DNA from: Simplicispira lacusdiani
GTDB taxonomy: Bacteria > Pseudomonadota > Gammaproteobacteria > Burkholderiales > Burkholderiaceae_C
Direction of reading: 5' to 3'
Length of the DNA stretch: 64,000 nt
Assembly (NCBI RefSeq): GCF_003604195.1
Contig: NZ_QXGR01000004.1
Span: 1 to 64,000 of the forward strand
Positions 40,201 through 48,019 of the stretch are shown here, one piece after another. A model generated the notes under the pieces. The model saw nothing but the letters and a program-made list of their open reading frames with translations, did not search any database and was not told where the DNA came from. Position numbers and translations under genes: made by a program. Positions within the stretch are counted from its first letter, which is position 1. Every line of letters starts with the position of its first letter.

Positions 40201-43200
40201 ATTCGCTCATCGTCATCGAGCACAACCTGGACGTGATCGGCGCGGCCGACTGGCTCATCGACCTCGGCCCCGAGGGCGGCGACGCCGGCGGCCTGGTGGT
40301 GGCCGAGGGCACGCCGGCCGAGCTGCGCGAGCACCCGCGCTCGCACACTGGCGCCGCGCTGCGCGACTATGCGCGCGCCATCGGCGCGGCCGCCCACGCG
40401 GTGCAGGACCGGCCCGCGCCCGTGTGGCACGCCGCGCCGCCGGCGCGCGAGGCCATCGAGATCGTCAACGCGCGCGAGCACAACCTCAAGGGCCTGAGCG
40501 TGGAGGTGCCGCGCGGCCGCTTCAACGTCATCACCGGCGTCAGCGGCTCGGGCAAGTCCACGCTGGCGTTCGACATCCTGTTCAACGAAGGCCAGCGCCG
40601 CTACCTCGAATCGCTCAACGCCTACGCGCGCAGCATCGTGCAGCCGGCCGGGCGCCCCGAGGTGGACGCCGTCTACGGCATTCCGCCCACGGTGGCGATC
40701 GAGCAGCGTCTCTCGCGCGGCGGGCGCAAGAGCACCGTGGGCACGACCACCGAGGTCTGGCACTTTCTGCGCCTGCTCTACGTCAAGCTCGGCGTGCAGC
40801 ACTGCACCAAGGACGGCGCCGCCGTGCAGCCGCAGACGCCCGAGCGCATCGCCGCGCAGCTGCTCACCGAGTTCCGGGGCCAGCACATCGGCCTGCTGGC
40901 GCCGCTGGTGGTGGCGCGCAAGGGCGTCTATACCGAGCTGGCCGACTGGGCGCGCCCGCGCGGCTTCACGCACCTGCGCGTGGACGGCGACTTCCTGCCG
41001 ACCTCGGGCTTTCCGCGCATCGACCGCTTCAAGGAGCACACCATCGAGCTTCCCGTGCTGAGCCTGGATGTGCAGCCCGAGAACGAGGCGCTGCTGCGCG
41101 ACGGGCTGGCACAGGCGCTCACGCACGGCAAGGGCGTGGTGCATGTGCTGTCGCATCTGGACGGTCTGCGCGAGGCGCTGGCCGCGCGTGCGCCCACGGC
41201 GGGCATCGGGCGCCTGCAGGTGTTCTCGGCCAAGCGCGCCTGCCCGGTGTGCAGCACCAGTTACGCCGAGCTGGACCCTCGCCTGTTCTCCTACAACAGC
41301 AAGCACGGCTGGTGCCCCGACTGCGTGGGCACGGGCGTCAAGCTGACCAAGGAGCAGCGCAAGGTGTTCGACGACTCGGTGCTCGCCGACGACCAGAAGG
41401 GCCGCGAGCAGACCTTCGCCGAGCCCGAGGTGGAGGACCTGCAGGACACCGCCTGCCCCGGCTGCCAGGGCACCCGCCTCAACGCCACGGCGCGCGCCGT
41501 GCGCTTTGGCGCCGACGCGGCCACGGGCCACGCGGGCTGGAGCATCACCGACATCGCGCGCCTGTCGGTCAGCGATATCCGCGCCTGGATCGACACCGTG
41601 GCGCTCGCGGGCCGCGAGGCCGAGATCGCGCGCGACCTGGTCCCCGAGATCCGCAGCCGGCTCGAATTCCTCGAAGAAGTGGGCCTGGGCTACCTCACGC
41701 TGGACCGGGGCGCGCCCACGCTCAGCGGCGGCGAGGCGCAGCGCATCCGCCTGGCGGCGCAGCTCGGCAGCAACCTGCAGGGCGTGTGCTACGTGCTCGA
41801 CGAACCCACCATCGGCCTGCACGCGCGCGACAACCAAATTTTGCTGCGCGCGCTGCGCCAACTGAGCGGCAAGGGCAACACCCTGGTGGTGGTGGAGCAC
41901 GACGAGGACACCATCCGCGCGGCCGACCACCTCATCGACATCGGCCCGAGCGCGGGCAAGCGCGGCGGGCGCCTGGTGGCGCAGGGCGGCGTGGCCGACC
42001 TGACCGGGGCCGAGGATTCGCAGACCGGCCGCTACCTGCTGCACGCCATGCGGCACCCGCTGCAGGCGCGCCGTTCCATGGCGTTGGATGCTATTGAAAC
42101 GGTAGCTGATGGCGCTGTATCCACGGGTGCTACAGGCCAATATGCTTTGAAGGATGACCCCCTGCGCTGGCTCACCGTGCACGGCGCGCAGTTGCACAAC
42201 CTGCAGAACGTGACCGCGCGCGTGCCGTTGCAGCGCCTCGTCGCCGTCACGGGCGTGAGCGGCTCGGGCAAGTCCACGCTGGCGCGCGACGTGCTGCTGG
42301 CCAACGTGGCCGCCTGGGTGCAGCAGCGCAGTACCAAGGCCGGGCGCGACGCCATGGACGCGGGCAACGCGCCCGCGCTCATCGGCTGCACGGGGCTGCA
42401 GGGCTTCGAGACCATCGACCGCGTGCTCGAAGTGGACCAGACGCCCATCGGCAAGACGCCGCGCAGCTGCCCGGCCACCTACATCGGCTTCTGGGACACC
42501 GTGCGCAAGCTGTTCGCCGAGACGCTGGAAGCCAAGGCGCGCGGCTACGCGGCCGGGCGCTTCAGCTTCAACACCGGCGAGGGCCGCTGCCCGGTGTGCG
42601 AGGGGCAGGGCGTGCGCACCATCGGCATGGCCTTCCTGCCCGACGTGAAGGTGCCCTGCGAGGCCTGCCACGGCGCGCGCTTCAACCCCGAGACGCTGGC
42701 CGTCACCTGGCGCGGCAAGAGCATTGGCGACGTGCTGCAGATGGAGGTGGACGAAGCCGTGGACTTCTTCGCCAGCATGCCCAGCATCGCGCACCCGCTG
42801 CAACTGCTCAAGGACGTGGGCCTGGGCTACCTCACGCTGGGCCAGCCCAGCCCCACGCTGTCGGGCGGCGAGGCGCAGCGCATCAAGCTCGTGACCGAGC
42901 TGACCAAGGTGCGCGACGAGGTCGGCCGGCGCGGCCAGAAGGCGCCGCACACGCTCTACGTGCTCGACGAGCCCACCGTGGGCCTGCACATGTCCGACGT
43001 GGACAAGCTCATCCGAGTGCTGCACCGCCTTGTCGACGGCGGCCACAGCGTGGTGGTGATCGAGCACGACCTCGATGTGATCGCCGAGGCCGACTGGATC
43101 ATCGACCTCGGCCCCGAGGGCGGCGCGGGCGGCGGCCGCATCGTTGCCGCCGCTCCGCCCGAGGAGGTGGTGCGCCTGGGCACGCACACGGGCGTGGCGC

Positions 43201-43223
43201 TGGCGCCGGTGCTGGCACGATGA
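37299..43223 (+). CDS. uvrA: Double-length UvrA excinuclease subunit (two UvrA modules in one chain)
   Basis: A DNA-damage-recognition ATPase of nucleotide excision repair, here 1974 residues against about 940 for a usual UvrA. Two complete UvrA modules (about 1-1050 and 1051-1974) give four ABC ATPase sites: Walker A at 33, 711, 1080 and 1652, and LSGGE signatures at 559, 904, 1475 and 1854. The chain would thus carry what is normally a dimer. The first zinc finger of module 1 has Cys275-x2-Ser278 in place of CxxC; its partner pair Cys299/Cys302 and the other modules' zinc pairs are intact. Three repeat-derived segments lie in frame (about residues 152-174, 496-517 and 1597-1618). No LexA-like box seen upstream. 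Confidence 0.93.
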   Translation: MTQGQIRIRGARQHNLQNLDLDIRTGELTVVTGPSGSGKSSLVFDTLYAEGQRRYVETFSAYARQFLDRMDKPAVDKVEGVPPAIAIDQTNPVRSSRSTVGTMTELNDHLKLLFARAGQLFDKQTAQPVRHDSPETIYAELQRRCGIEPPPGRPKAASAPSGGSEPHAVGSVGAMSYPRLVVTFPVELPANTSAEQLEQWLSASGFTKVQAEREAGGVKLLDVVADRFRLGNAERARVVEAIEVALKRGGGRMNVYRLVEEGEPEIWRFSTGLHCPDSDLRYSEPLPSMFSFNSAAGACDTCRGFGRVIGVDYGLVIPDEKKTLRNGAIKAIQTPAWQECQDDLMRHAEAAGIPRDTPWYRLTPEQKQWVIDGSPNWKGKWNQQWYGIKRFFEYLESKAYKMHIRVLLSKYRSYTPCPVCAGARLKTESLLWRIGSKQDADAVLDPALRFMPQGVQWSRAQLEALPGLCLHDLMLLPIDRLRRFFERMEASQRAPCAPETVAFDALSTGAEGSFDAKNAAATGEAQALKLLHEEIGTRLKYLSDVGIGYLTLDRQSRTLSGGEVQRINLTTALGTSLVNTLFVLDEPSIGLHPRDMDRITQAMLRLRDAGNTLVVVEHDPAVMLAADRVLDFGPGPGRQGGRIVFDGTPEALRGADTLTGQYLGGRKHVGHGFQRRVTDATPRLILEGAREHNLQNLTVEFPLQRLVCVTGVSGSGKSSLIQDVLAPALLRHFGKTTETPGRHDRLLGADHLSDVVFVDQSPIGKTARSNPVSYVGAWDSVREIFANAPLSRQRGYTQAKFSFNSGDGRCPICGGSGFEHVEMQFLSDVYLRCPDCDGKRYRPEILEVTIERGGRLLSVADVLELTVSEAAQLFANDRDVVRALRPIQDVGLDYVKLGQPVPTLSGGEAQRLKLAGFLAEAAKSASSSRQALARKGTLFLFDEPTTGLHFDDIAKLMRAFARLIDAGHSLIVIEHNLDVIGAADWLIDLGPEGGDAGGLVVAEGTPAELREHPRSHTGAALRDYARAIGAAAHAVQDRPAPVWHAAPPAREAIEIVNAREHNLKGLSVEVPRGRFNVITGVSGSGKSTLAFDILFNEGQRRYLESLNAYARSIVQPAGRPEVDAVYGIPPTVAIEQRLSRGGRKSTVGTTTEVWHFLRLLYVKLGVQHCTKDGAAVQPQTPERIAAQLLTEFRGQHIGLLAPLVVARKGVYTELADWARPRGFTHLRVDGDFLPTSGFPRIDRFKEHTIELPVLSLDVQPENEALLRDGLAQALTHGKGVVHVLSHLDGLREALAARAPTAGIGRLQVFSAKRACPVCSTSYAELDPRLFSYNSKHGWCPDCVGTGVKLTKEQRKVFDDSVLADDQKGREQTFAEPEVEDLQDTACPGCQGTRLNATARAVRFGADAATGHAGWSITDIARLSVSDIRAWIDTVALAGREAEIARDLVPEIRSRLEFLEEVGLGYLTLDRGAPTLSGGEAQRIRLAAQLGSNLQGVCYVLDEPTIGLHARDNQILLRALRQLSGKGNTLVVVEHDEDTIRAADHLIDIGPSAGKRGGRLVAQGGVADLTGAEDSQTGRYLLHAMRHPLQARRSMALDAIETVADGAVSTGATGQYALKDDPLRWLTVHGAQLHNLQNVTARVPLQRLVAVTGVSGSGKSTLARDVLLANVAAWVQQRSTKAGRDAMDAGNAPALIGCTGLQGFETIDRVLEVDQTPIGKTPRSCPATYIGFWDTVRKLFAETLEAKARGYAAGRFSFNTGEGRCPVCEGQGVRTIGMAFLPDVKVPCEACHGARFNPETLAVTWRGKSIGDVLQMEVDEAVDFFASMPSIAHPLQLLKDVGLGYLTLGQPSPTLSGGEAQRIKLVTELTKVRDEVGRRGQKAPHTLYVLDEPTVGLHMSDVDKLIRVLHRLVDGGHSVVVIEHDLDVIAEADWIIDLGPEGGAGGGRIVAAAPPEEVVRLGTHTGVALAPVLAR
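37753..37820 (+). repeat. Type C GC-rich repeat-like insert in uvrA
   Basis: CCCCAAGGCGGCGAGCG, the hairpin GCCCCC-TC-GGGGGGC, then AGCGAACC and GGGGAGCGTGGGGGCC. It encodes a low-complexity stretch ([20 protein letters not shown]) in the first module before [12 protein letters not shown] recall similar GC hairpin elements between genes of Comamonadaceae; only one copy is in this window, so the repeat status rests on recollection. Confidence 0.55.
38786..38848 (+). repeat. Family A dispersed repeat, copy 6, inside uvrA
   Basis: GCTCCTGAAACAGTAGCTTT, GACGCCTTATCCACGGGCGC and GGCTCATTTGACGCAAA. It is read in frame as [20 protein letters not shown] in the region just before the first signature motif. 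Confidence 0.82.
42088..42151 (+). repeat. Family A dispersed repeat, copy 7, inside uvrA
   Basis: GCTATTGAAACGGTAGCTGA, GGCGCTGTATCCACGGGTGC and GGCCAATATGCTTTGAA. It is read in frame as [20 protein letters not shown], the same frame and a similar peptide to copy 6. It lies before the fourth ATPase site of UvrA. Confidence 0.82.
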
Positions 43224-43579
43224 CCGCACCCGGCGCGCCGCGGACACCCCTGCCGCCGGACTGGCAGGTGGTGCACTGGCACCCCGAGGCGCCGCCCAAG
43301 CCCCCCGAGGGCGCGCCCTGCAACGGCTGTGGCCTGTGCTGCCTGGCCGAGCCGTGCCCGCTGGGCATGCTGGTGTCGCGCCGCCGCACGGGCGCCTGTG
43401 TGGCGCTACGCTGGAGCGAGGCGGACCGGCGCTACCTCTGCGGCATGGTCGCCGACCCTGGCGCGGTGACCGGCTTCACGCGCCCCTGGGCCGTGCGCTG
43501 GCAGCAGGCGCTGGCGCGGCGCTGGATCGCCGCCGGCGTGGGCTGCGATGCGCACCTGCAGGCGCTGCCGCCTGCCTGA
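43220..43579 (+). CDS. Small Cys-cluster protein (YkgJ-like motif)
   Basis: A 119-residue protein whose N-terminal half holds CNGCGLCCLAEPCPLG (Cys34, 37, 40, 41 and 46), with further Cys at about 60 and 74, resembling the YkgJ/zinc-or-iron-chelating family. A Pro-rich start (PLPPDWQVVHWHPEAPPKPP) and an Arg/Trp-rich C-terminus (WAVRWQQALARRWIAAG) flank it. Function unknown; the cluster could bind Zn or an Fe-S centre. The ATG overlaps the uvrA stop by 4 bp (ATGA), so the two are translated together. A family A repeat follows. Confidence 0.8.
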   Translation: MTAPGAPRTPLPPDWQVVHWHPEAPPKPPEGAPCNGCGLCCLAEPCPLGMLVSRRRTGACVALRWSEADRRYLCGMVADPGAVTGFTRPWAVRWQQALARRWIAAGVGCDAHLQALPPA

Positions 43580-43588
43580 GCAGGGCGT

Positions 43589-43658
43589 TTTGTAGCTATT
43601 GAAAAGATAGCTGATGGCGCTTTGTGCACGGGCGCTCGGGGTTCTTTTTGCTTGAAAT
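43589..43658 (+). repeat. Family A dispersed repeat, copy 8
   Basis: GTAGCTATTGAAAAGATAGC, GGCGCTTTGTGCACGGGCGC and TTCTTTTTGCTTGAAA. Intergenic, 9 bp after the Cys-cluster gene. Even here the frame used in uvrA is open through the whole element. Confidence 0.85.
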
Positions 43659-43706
43659 GCCCTTGGTAACACCACGGCTGGCAGGGGCTTGTGCCGGGTC
43701 ATAAAT

Positions 43707-43723
43707 ATTCATTCTTGATGAAT
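43707..43723. promoter_or_regulatory. Inverted repeat upstream of the cbb3-type oxidase operon
   Basis: ATTCAT-TCTTG-ATGAAT lies 113 bp before the first oxidase gene in a local AT-rich patch. It could be an operator. It is not a convincing FNR/ANR box, because TTGAT is present without the ATCAA half. Confidence 0.4.
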
Positions 43724-43835
43724 CTTAGAATTCGCCGCAGCCGTGCCTAGCACGGATCGCTGTGTGGTCATTTGCACTGCATCAAGAAAGCGGCATGCCC
43801 TGCGTGTGCCGGAAAACAAGAAAGGAAACCCACCG

Positions 43836-45494
43836 ATGGACAGTGCCATCCTGAGCCTGCTGGGCGCCTTCCTGCTGTCGATCATGGGGCTGTTCGTCTT
43901 CATCTGGTCGATGCGCAAGGGCCTGCTGGTCGAGAACCCCCGGGCGGCTTCGGTCATCTTCGCGCGCGGCGAGATCGGCCAGGCCGACGACCCCGCCTTG
44001 CACGAGGCCGGCCGCGCCCACCTGCAGTCCGCGGCCGCCGAGCCGGGCGACGCCGCCCACGCCGCCGATCCGCGCGAGCTGGAGCAGCGCATCGAGGCCG
44101 ACCGCTCCAGCGCCTTCCCCGTGTTCATGTTCATCGCCTTCGCCATCCTCTGGCTGGTGCTGGGCTCGGTGGCGGGGCTCACGGCGTCGCTCAAGCTGCA
44201 CATGCCCGACTGGCTGGTGGGCGAGGCCTGGCAGACCTTCGGCCGCGTGCGCACCATGCACCTCACGGCAGTGCTCTACGGCTGGATCACCAACGCCGCG
44301 CTCGGCCTCATCGTCTGGCTGCTGCCGCGCTTGCTGCGCACGCGGCTGATCGGTGCGCCCTGGGTGATGCTGGGCGGTGCCTTCATCAACATCGCCATCG
44401 CCAGCGCCATCGGCGCCATCGGCGCGGGCTGGAGCGACGGCATGGAGTACCTGGAGATGCCGTGGCAGATCGGCCTGTTCATCGTCGTCGGCTTCGTCTG
44501 CATCATCGGCCCGGTGCTGTACACGCTGGTCAACCGCAAGGTCGAGTCGCTGTACGTCAGCGTCTGGTACCTGGTGGCGGCGCTGCTGTGGATCACGCTG
44601 CTGTTCCTGGTGGCCAAGCTGCCCGGCGTGCACACCGGCGTGCAGCAGGCCACCACCAACTGGTGGTACGGCCACAACGTGCTGGGCCTGTGGTTCACGC
44701 CCATCAGCGTGGGGGCGATCTACTACTTCCTGCCCAAGATCATCGGTCGGCCGGTGCGCTCGTACAACCTGTCCATCCTGGGCTTCTGGACGCTGGCCTT
44801 CTTCTACGGCCAGGTGGGCGGGCACCACTTGATCGGCGGGCCGATTCCGGGCTGGCTGAGCACGCTGTCCATCGTGCAGAGCATGATGATGATCATCCCC
44901 GTGGCGGCCTTCACCATCAACATGGCGGGCACCATGCAAGGGCGCATGCACCTGGCGCTGCACTCGCCCACGCTGCGTTTCATGATGTTCGGCGGGCTGA
45001 TGTACATGCTGTCGTCGGTGCAGGGCTCGCTGGAGGCGCTGCGCAGCGTCAACCAGGTGGCGCACTTCACGCATTTCACGGTGGCGCACGCGCACCTGGG
45101 GGCCTATGCCTTTGTCACCATGGTGCTGTTCGGCGCCATCTACTTCATGCTGCCGCGCGTGCTGCACTGGGAGTGGCCGTACCCGCGCCTCATCTCGCTG
45201 CAGTTCTGGCTCGCGGCCGTCGGCATCCTGATCTATTTCGTGGGCCTCTCCATCGGCGGCTGGCTGCAGGGCCTGGCCATGCTCGATGCCTCGCGGCCCT
45301 TCATGGAGTCGGTCACGCTCACCATCCCCTACCTGCAGTGGCGCAGCGTGGGTGGCGCGCTGATGGTGGCCAGCCACCTCGTCTTTGCCGGCCACTTCCT
45401 GGCCATGGCGCTGCGCTTCGGCCCGCAGCGCACGGGCGCGGCCCTGTTCGCGCCGCAATCGTCCCAGGCCCTGGAGATCGCCCATGGAAAATGA
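43836..45494 (+). CDS. ccoN: cbb3-type cytochrome oxidase subunit I with a CcoS-like N-terminal fusion
   Basis: The haem-copper O2-reducing subunit in the inner membrane, 552 residues. The first 55 or so residues look like CcoS, a separate assembly protein elsewhere: one TM helix, then WSMRKGLLVENPRAASVIF. A hydrophilic linker follows, then the CcoN core. Ligand residues are all present: His142 (haem b), His280 (WWYGHN) and His330/His331 (GGHH) for CuB, His418/His420 (VAHAHLG) for haems, and Tyr324 six residues before His330, where the His-Tyr cross-link of cbb3 oxidases forms. This favours oxygen rather than NO reduction. First of five coupled genes. Confidence 0.88.
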   Translation: MDSAILSLLGAFLLSIMGLFVFIWSMRKGLLVENPRAASVIFARGEIGQADDPALHEAGRAHLQSAAAEPGDAAHAADPRELEQRIEADRSSAFPVFMFIAFAILWLVLGSVAGLTASLKLHMPDWLVGEAWQTFGRVRTMHLTAVLYGWITNAALGLIVWLLPRLLRTRLIGAPWVMLGGAFINIAIASAIGAIGAGWSDGMEYLEMPWQIGLFIVVGFVCIIGPVLYTLVNRKVESLYVSVWYLVAALLWITLLFLVAKLPGVHTGVQQATTNWWYGHNVLGLWFTPISVGAIYYFLPKIIGRPVRSYNLSILGFWTLAFFYGQVGGHHLIGGPIPGWLSTLSIVQSMMMIIPVAAFTINMAGTMQGRMHLALHSPTLRFMMFGGLMYMLSSVQGSLEALRSVNQVAHFTHFTVAHAHLGAYAFVTMVLFGAIYFMLPRVLHWEWPYPRLISLQFWLAAVGILIYFVGLSIGGWLQGLAMLDASRPFMESVTLTIPYLQWRSVGGALMVASHLVFAGHFLAMALRFGPQRTGAALFAPQSSQALEIAHGK

Positions 45495-46104
45495 AGTCAA
45501 ACTGGCCGCAGGCGCCATGGTGTCGCTGGCCGTGGCCACGGCCGCGCTGGTGGTGCTGCCCTACATGGAGGTGCGCGACATCGCGCCGCCCGAAGGGCTG
45601 AAGCCCTACACCAGCGCCCAGCAGCGCGGCCGCGATGTCTACATCGCCAACGGCTGCGTGTACTGCCACACGCAGCAGCCGCGCGACCGCAACCTCGGTC
45701 CCGACCATGAGCGCGGCTGGGGCCGCGCCTCGGTGCCGGGCGACTACGTGTACGACAAGCCGCACCTGCTGGGCAGCATGCGCACCGGGCCGGACCTGTT
45801 CAACATCGGCGCGCGCCAGCCCAGCAAGGACTGGCACCTGGGCCACCTGTACCAGCCGCGCGCCTATGTGCCGGGGTCCATCATGCCGGCCTACCCCTAC
45901 CTGTTCGAGACCAAGGCCGCCGCCGAACCGGGCGACGAGGTCGTCAAGCTGCCGCCGGGCCAGGGCCCCGCAGGCAAGGTGGTGGTGGCGCGGCCCGAGG
46001 CGCTGGACCTGGTGAAGTACCTGCAGGGCCTGGACCACACCTACCCCGTGCTGCCGCCCCCGCCGCGCAGCGCCGCCGGCCTGGCCGCCGGGTCTGCTTC
46101 CTGA
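45484..46104 (+). CDS. ccoO: cbb3-type cytochrome oxidase subunit II, membrane-anchored monohaem cytochrome c
   Basis: A 206-residue electron-input subunit. One N-terminal TM (about residues 8-28, AAGAMVSLAVATAALVVLP), a haem c motif CVYCH (Cys58, Cys61, His62) within YIANGCVYCHTQQ and the axial Met134 in PGSIMPAYPYL, all typical of CcoO. The start overlaps the ccoN end by 11 bp. A long Gly/Pro-rich loop lies near the C-terminus (VVKLPPGQGPAGKVVVARPE). It would take electrons from the next cytochrome in the operon and feed CcoN. Confidence 0.92.
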   Translation: MENEVKLAAGAMVSLAVATAALVVLPYMEVRDIAPPEGLKPYTSAQQRGRDVYIANGCVYCHTQQPRDRNLGPDHERGWGRASVPGDYVYDKPHLLGSMRTGPDLFNIGARQPSKDWHLGHLYQPRAYVPGSIMPAYPYLFETKAAAEPGDEVVKLPPGQGPAGKVVVARPEALDLVKYLQGLDHTYPVLPPPPRSAAGLAAGSAS

Positions 46105-46112
46105 GGTTGCCC

Positions 46113-46709
46113 ATGCTCGACCAAGACACTTCGCACCGCGCGCAGGAGCGCGAGAACGCCGATCCCGAGGAGCGCATCCGCCCCGTGCCCCTGATGGCTG
46201 CCGCCATCACGCTGGCCATGGTGCTGTTCGGCGTGGGCTATATCTTCCTGTCCGATCCGTTCGGAAACTCCAGCCTGGGCGACCGCCGCACCGTGGCCGA
46301 CCTGTCCGGCCCCGCGCCGGCCGCCGCGGGCGCGGCCGTGGATGGCAAGGCGCTGTTCGCCGCGCAGTGCGCGGCCTGCCACCAGGCCACGGGCCAGGGC
46401 CTGCCGGGGGTGTTCCCGCCGCTGGCGGGTTCGGAATGGGTCACGGGCGAGCCGCGCGTGCTGGCCAACATCCTGCTGCATGGCGTGACCGGCCCGATTA
46501 CGGTGGCCGGTAAAAGCTACGAGGGCGCCATGCCGGCCTTTCGGCAACTGGGCGACGCCGAACTGGCCGCCGTGGCCAGCTACATCCGCAGCGCCTGGGG
46601 CAACCAGGCCGCCGCCGTGGCGCCCGACCTGATTGCGCAGGAGCGCCAGGCCAACGACCGCAGCACGCCGTTCGAGGGCGGCGCCGCGCTCCAAGCCCTG
46701 GCGCGCTAA
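46113..46709 (+). CDS. Membrane-anchored monohaem cytochrome c (probable CcoP replacement)
   Basis: A 198-residue protein with a cytoplasmic N-terminus rich in charge, one TM (about residues 27-47, LMAAAITLAMVLFGVGYIFL), a linker, and a single cytochrome c domain with CAACH (Cys86, Cys89, His90) and the likely Met ligand in GAMPAF. Typical CcoP has two haems and two c domains; here only one haem is present. As no ccoP or ccoQ is in the operon, this protein probably serves as the third subunit. ATG 46113 is 8 bp after ccoO; a TTG two codons earlier is less likely. Confidence 0.87.
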   Translation: MLDQDTSHRAQERENADPEERIRPVPLMAAAITLAMVLFGVGYIFLSDPFGNSSLGDRRTVADLSGPAPAAAGAAVDGKALFAAQCAACHQATGQGLPGVFPPLAGSEWVTGEPRVLANILLHGVTGPITVAGKSYEGAMPAFRQLGDAELAAVASYIRSAWGNQAAAVAPDLIAQERQANDRSTPFEGGAALQALAR

Positions 46710-46713
46710 GGCC

Positions 46714-47349
46714 ATGTTGCGCACCGCCGTCCTGAGCCTGCTGCTGGCGCTGTGCGGCTACGCGGCGGCGGATTGGCTCACGCACGGCTTCCAGGTCTGG
46801 ACAGACGAGGGCGCGCGCCGCCTGGAAGTGGCGCTGCAGCCCGTGGACGCGCCGCGCGTGACGGTGGACGGCCCGGGCGTGGCCGCGCCCGACCTGCCCG
46901 CGCTGCTGGCGCAGGGCGGCGGCGTGACCATCGCCGACTTCATCTACACGCGCTGTCAGACGGTCTGCCTTTCGCTGGGCAGCACCTTCCAGCAGCTGCA
47001 GGCCGCGCTGCGGGCCGATGCCGAGGCGGGCCATCCTGGCAACGTGCGCCTGCTGTCGATCAGCTTCGACGGTGCGCACGACCACCCGGCCGCACTGCGC
47101 GCCTACGCCCAGGGCCTGCGGGCCGACCCGGCGCTGTGGCGCTTCGTGCGCGTGCCCGACGCGGCGCAGGAGCAGGCCCTGCTGCGCCGCCTGGGCGTGG
47201 TGGTGGTGCCCGACGGCCGGGGCGACTATGAGCACAACGCCGCGCTGCTGGTGTTCGACGCGCGCGGTCGCATGGTGCGCGTGTTCGACGTCGCCGAGCA
47301 GCAGCTCGCGCTGGACTACGCGCGCCACCTCGCCCGGAGCGCGCCATGA
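46714..47349 (+). CDS. SCO1/SenC-family copper-delivery protein
   Basis: A 211-residue thioredoxin-fold protein with an N-terminal membrane anchor (residues 2-20). It has the copper motif CxxxC at Cys81 and Cys85 (YTRCQTVCLSLG) and the third ligand His174 (DYEHNAALLVFD). SCO proteins bring Cu to the oxidase, CuB in cbb3-type enzymes. Placed four bases after the cytochrome gene and overlapped at its end by the next gene, it belongs to the oxidase operon and fits assembly of CcoN. Confidence 0.9.
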   Translation: MLRTAVLSLLLALCGYAAADWLTHGFQVWTDEGARRLEVALQPVDAPRVTVDGPGVAAPDLPALLAQGGGVTIADFIYTRCQTVCLSLGSTFQQLQAALRADAEAGHPGNVRLLSISFDGAHDHPAALRAYAQGLRADPALWRFVRVPDAAQEQALLRRLGVVVVPDGRGDYEHNAALLVFDARGRMVRVFDVAEQQLALDYARHLARSAP

Positions 47350-47954
47350 CGCCCTTTCCACGCTGCACGCCGCGCACCCAGGCCGCCCTGGGGCTGGTCC
47401 TGTGCGTGGTGCTGGCCTGGCCCCCGCTGCGCCATGCGCTGGAAGCCAGCATGTGGCGGCACATGGTGCTGCAGTTTCCGCTGCTGATGGCGGCGGGCGC
47501 GCTGCTGGCGGCCGCGCTGCCGCCGCGTGCGCGTGGCGCCGTGGCGCGCTGGAACGCCCACGGCATCGCCGGGCTGGTGGGGGTGGCGGTGGTGCTGGGC
47601 GTGCTCATGGTGCCGCGCGTGCTCGACCTGGCACTGCGCGACGGCACCATCGAGGCCGTCAAGGGTGCTGCGCTGGTGCTGGCGGGCGCTGCGCTGCGCC
47701 TGTCGTGGCGCGCGGCGGGGCTGGTGGTGCAGGGCTTCTTCCTCGGCAACATGCTGCCCATGACCGCTGTGGTGGGCCAGCTCTATATCGATGCGCCGCT
47801 GCGCCTGTGCAACGCCTACCTGCTCGATGACCAGGCCCGCCTGGGCCAGTGGCTCATTGCCCTGGCCGTGCTGCTGGCGCTGGGCTGGCTGGCGCAGGTG
47901 GGGTGGTGGGTGGTGCGGCGCGAGGGGGCCGCGCTGCTGCCTCACGAGGCCTGA
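47346..47954 (+). CDS. Polytopic membrane protein of the oxidase operon
   Basis: A 202-residue protein with about six hydrophobic segments. I do not recognise a firm family. The stretch SMWRHMVLQFPLLMAAGALLA faintly recalls the HMVQH helix of CtaG-like oxidase assembly proteins, and WVVRREGAALLPHEA forms a short C-terminal tail. Conserved-looking His, Met and Arg in the membrane regions (HM, LPMTAVVG) could serve metal or haem handling. The ATG overlaps the SCO stop by 4 bp, so it is the fifth member of the operon. A role in assembly is inferred from position only. Confidence 0.72.
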   Translation: MTPFPRCTPRTQAALGLVLCVVLAWPPLRHALEASMWRHMVLQFPLLMAAGALLAAALPPRARGAVARWNAHGIAGLVGVAVVLGVLMVPRVLDLALRDGTIEAVKGAALVLAGAALRLSWRAAGLVVQGFFLGNMLPMTAVVGQLYIDAPLRLCNAYLLDDQARLGQWLIALAVLLALGWLAQVGWWVVRREGAALLPHEA

Positions 47955-47955
47955 A

Positions 47956-48019
47956 ATGCTCCTGATTTGATAGCTGTTGACGCTTGTTTGGTGGGCGTCA
48001 GAGGCCTATTTTTCTTGAA
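47956..48019 (+). repeat. Family A dispersed repeat, copy 9
   Basis: GCTCCTGATTTGATAGCTG, then TGACGC (47978-47983) pairing exactly with GCGTCA (47995-48000), then GAGGCCTATTTTTCTTGAAA. It lies between the oxidase operon and the SMP-30 gene, and the last codons and stop of the latter are within it. Confidence 0.87.

Noticed and set aside
37299-43223. Two adjacent uvrA genes joined by a sequencing error
   Set aside because: The joining region near residue 1050 reads smoothly with normal codon use and no overlap of module ends, and long UvrA forms are known to me from this order.
38835-43247. A 1470-residue open frame on the minus strand opposite uvrA
   Set aside because: It is an antisense shadow of a very GC-rich gene; composition is Ala/His/Val/Arg-rich with no domain, while the plus strand has clear UvrA motifs.
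43711-43730. FNR/ANR box before the oxidase operon
   Set aside because: TTGAT is present but the second half ATCAA is missing; the symmetry seen is ATTCAT/ATGAAT instead.
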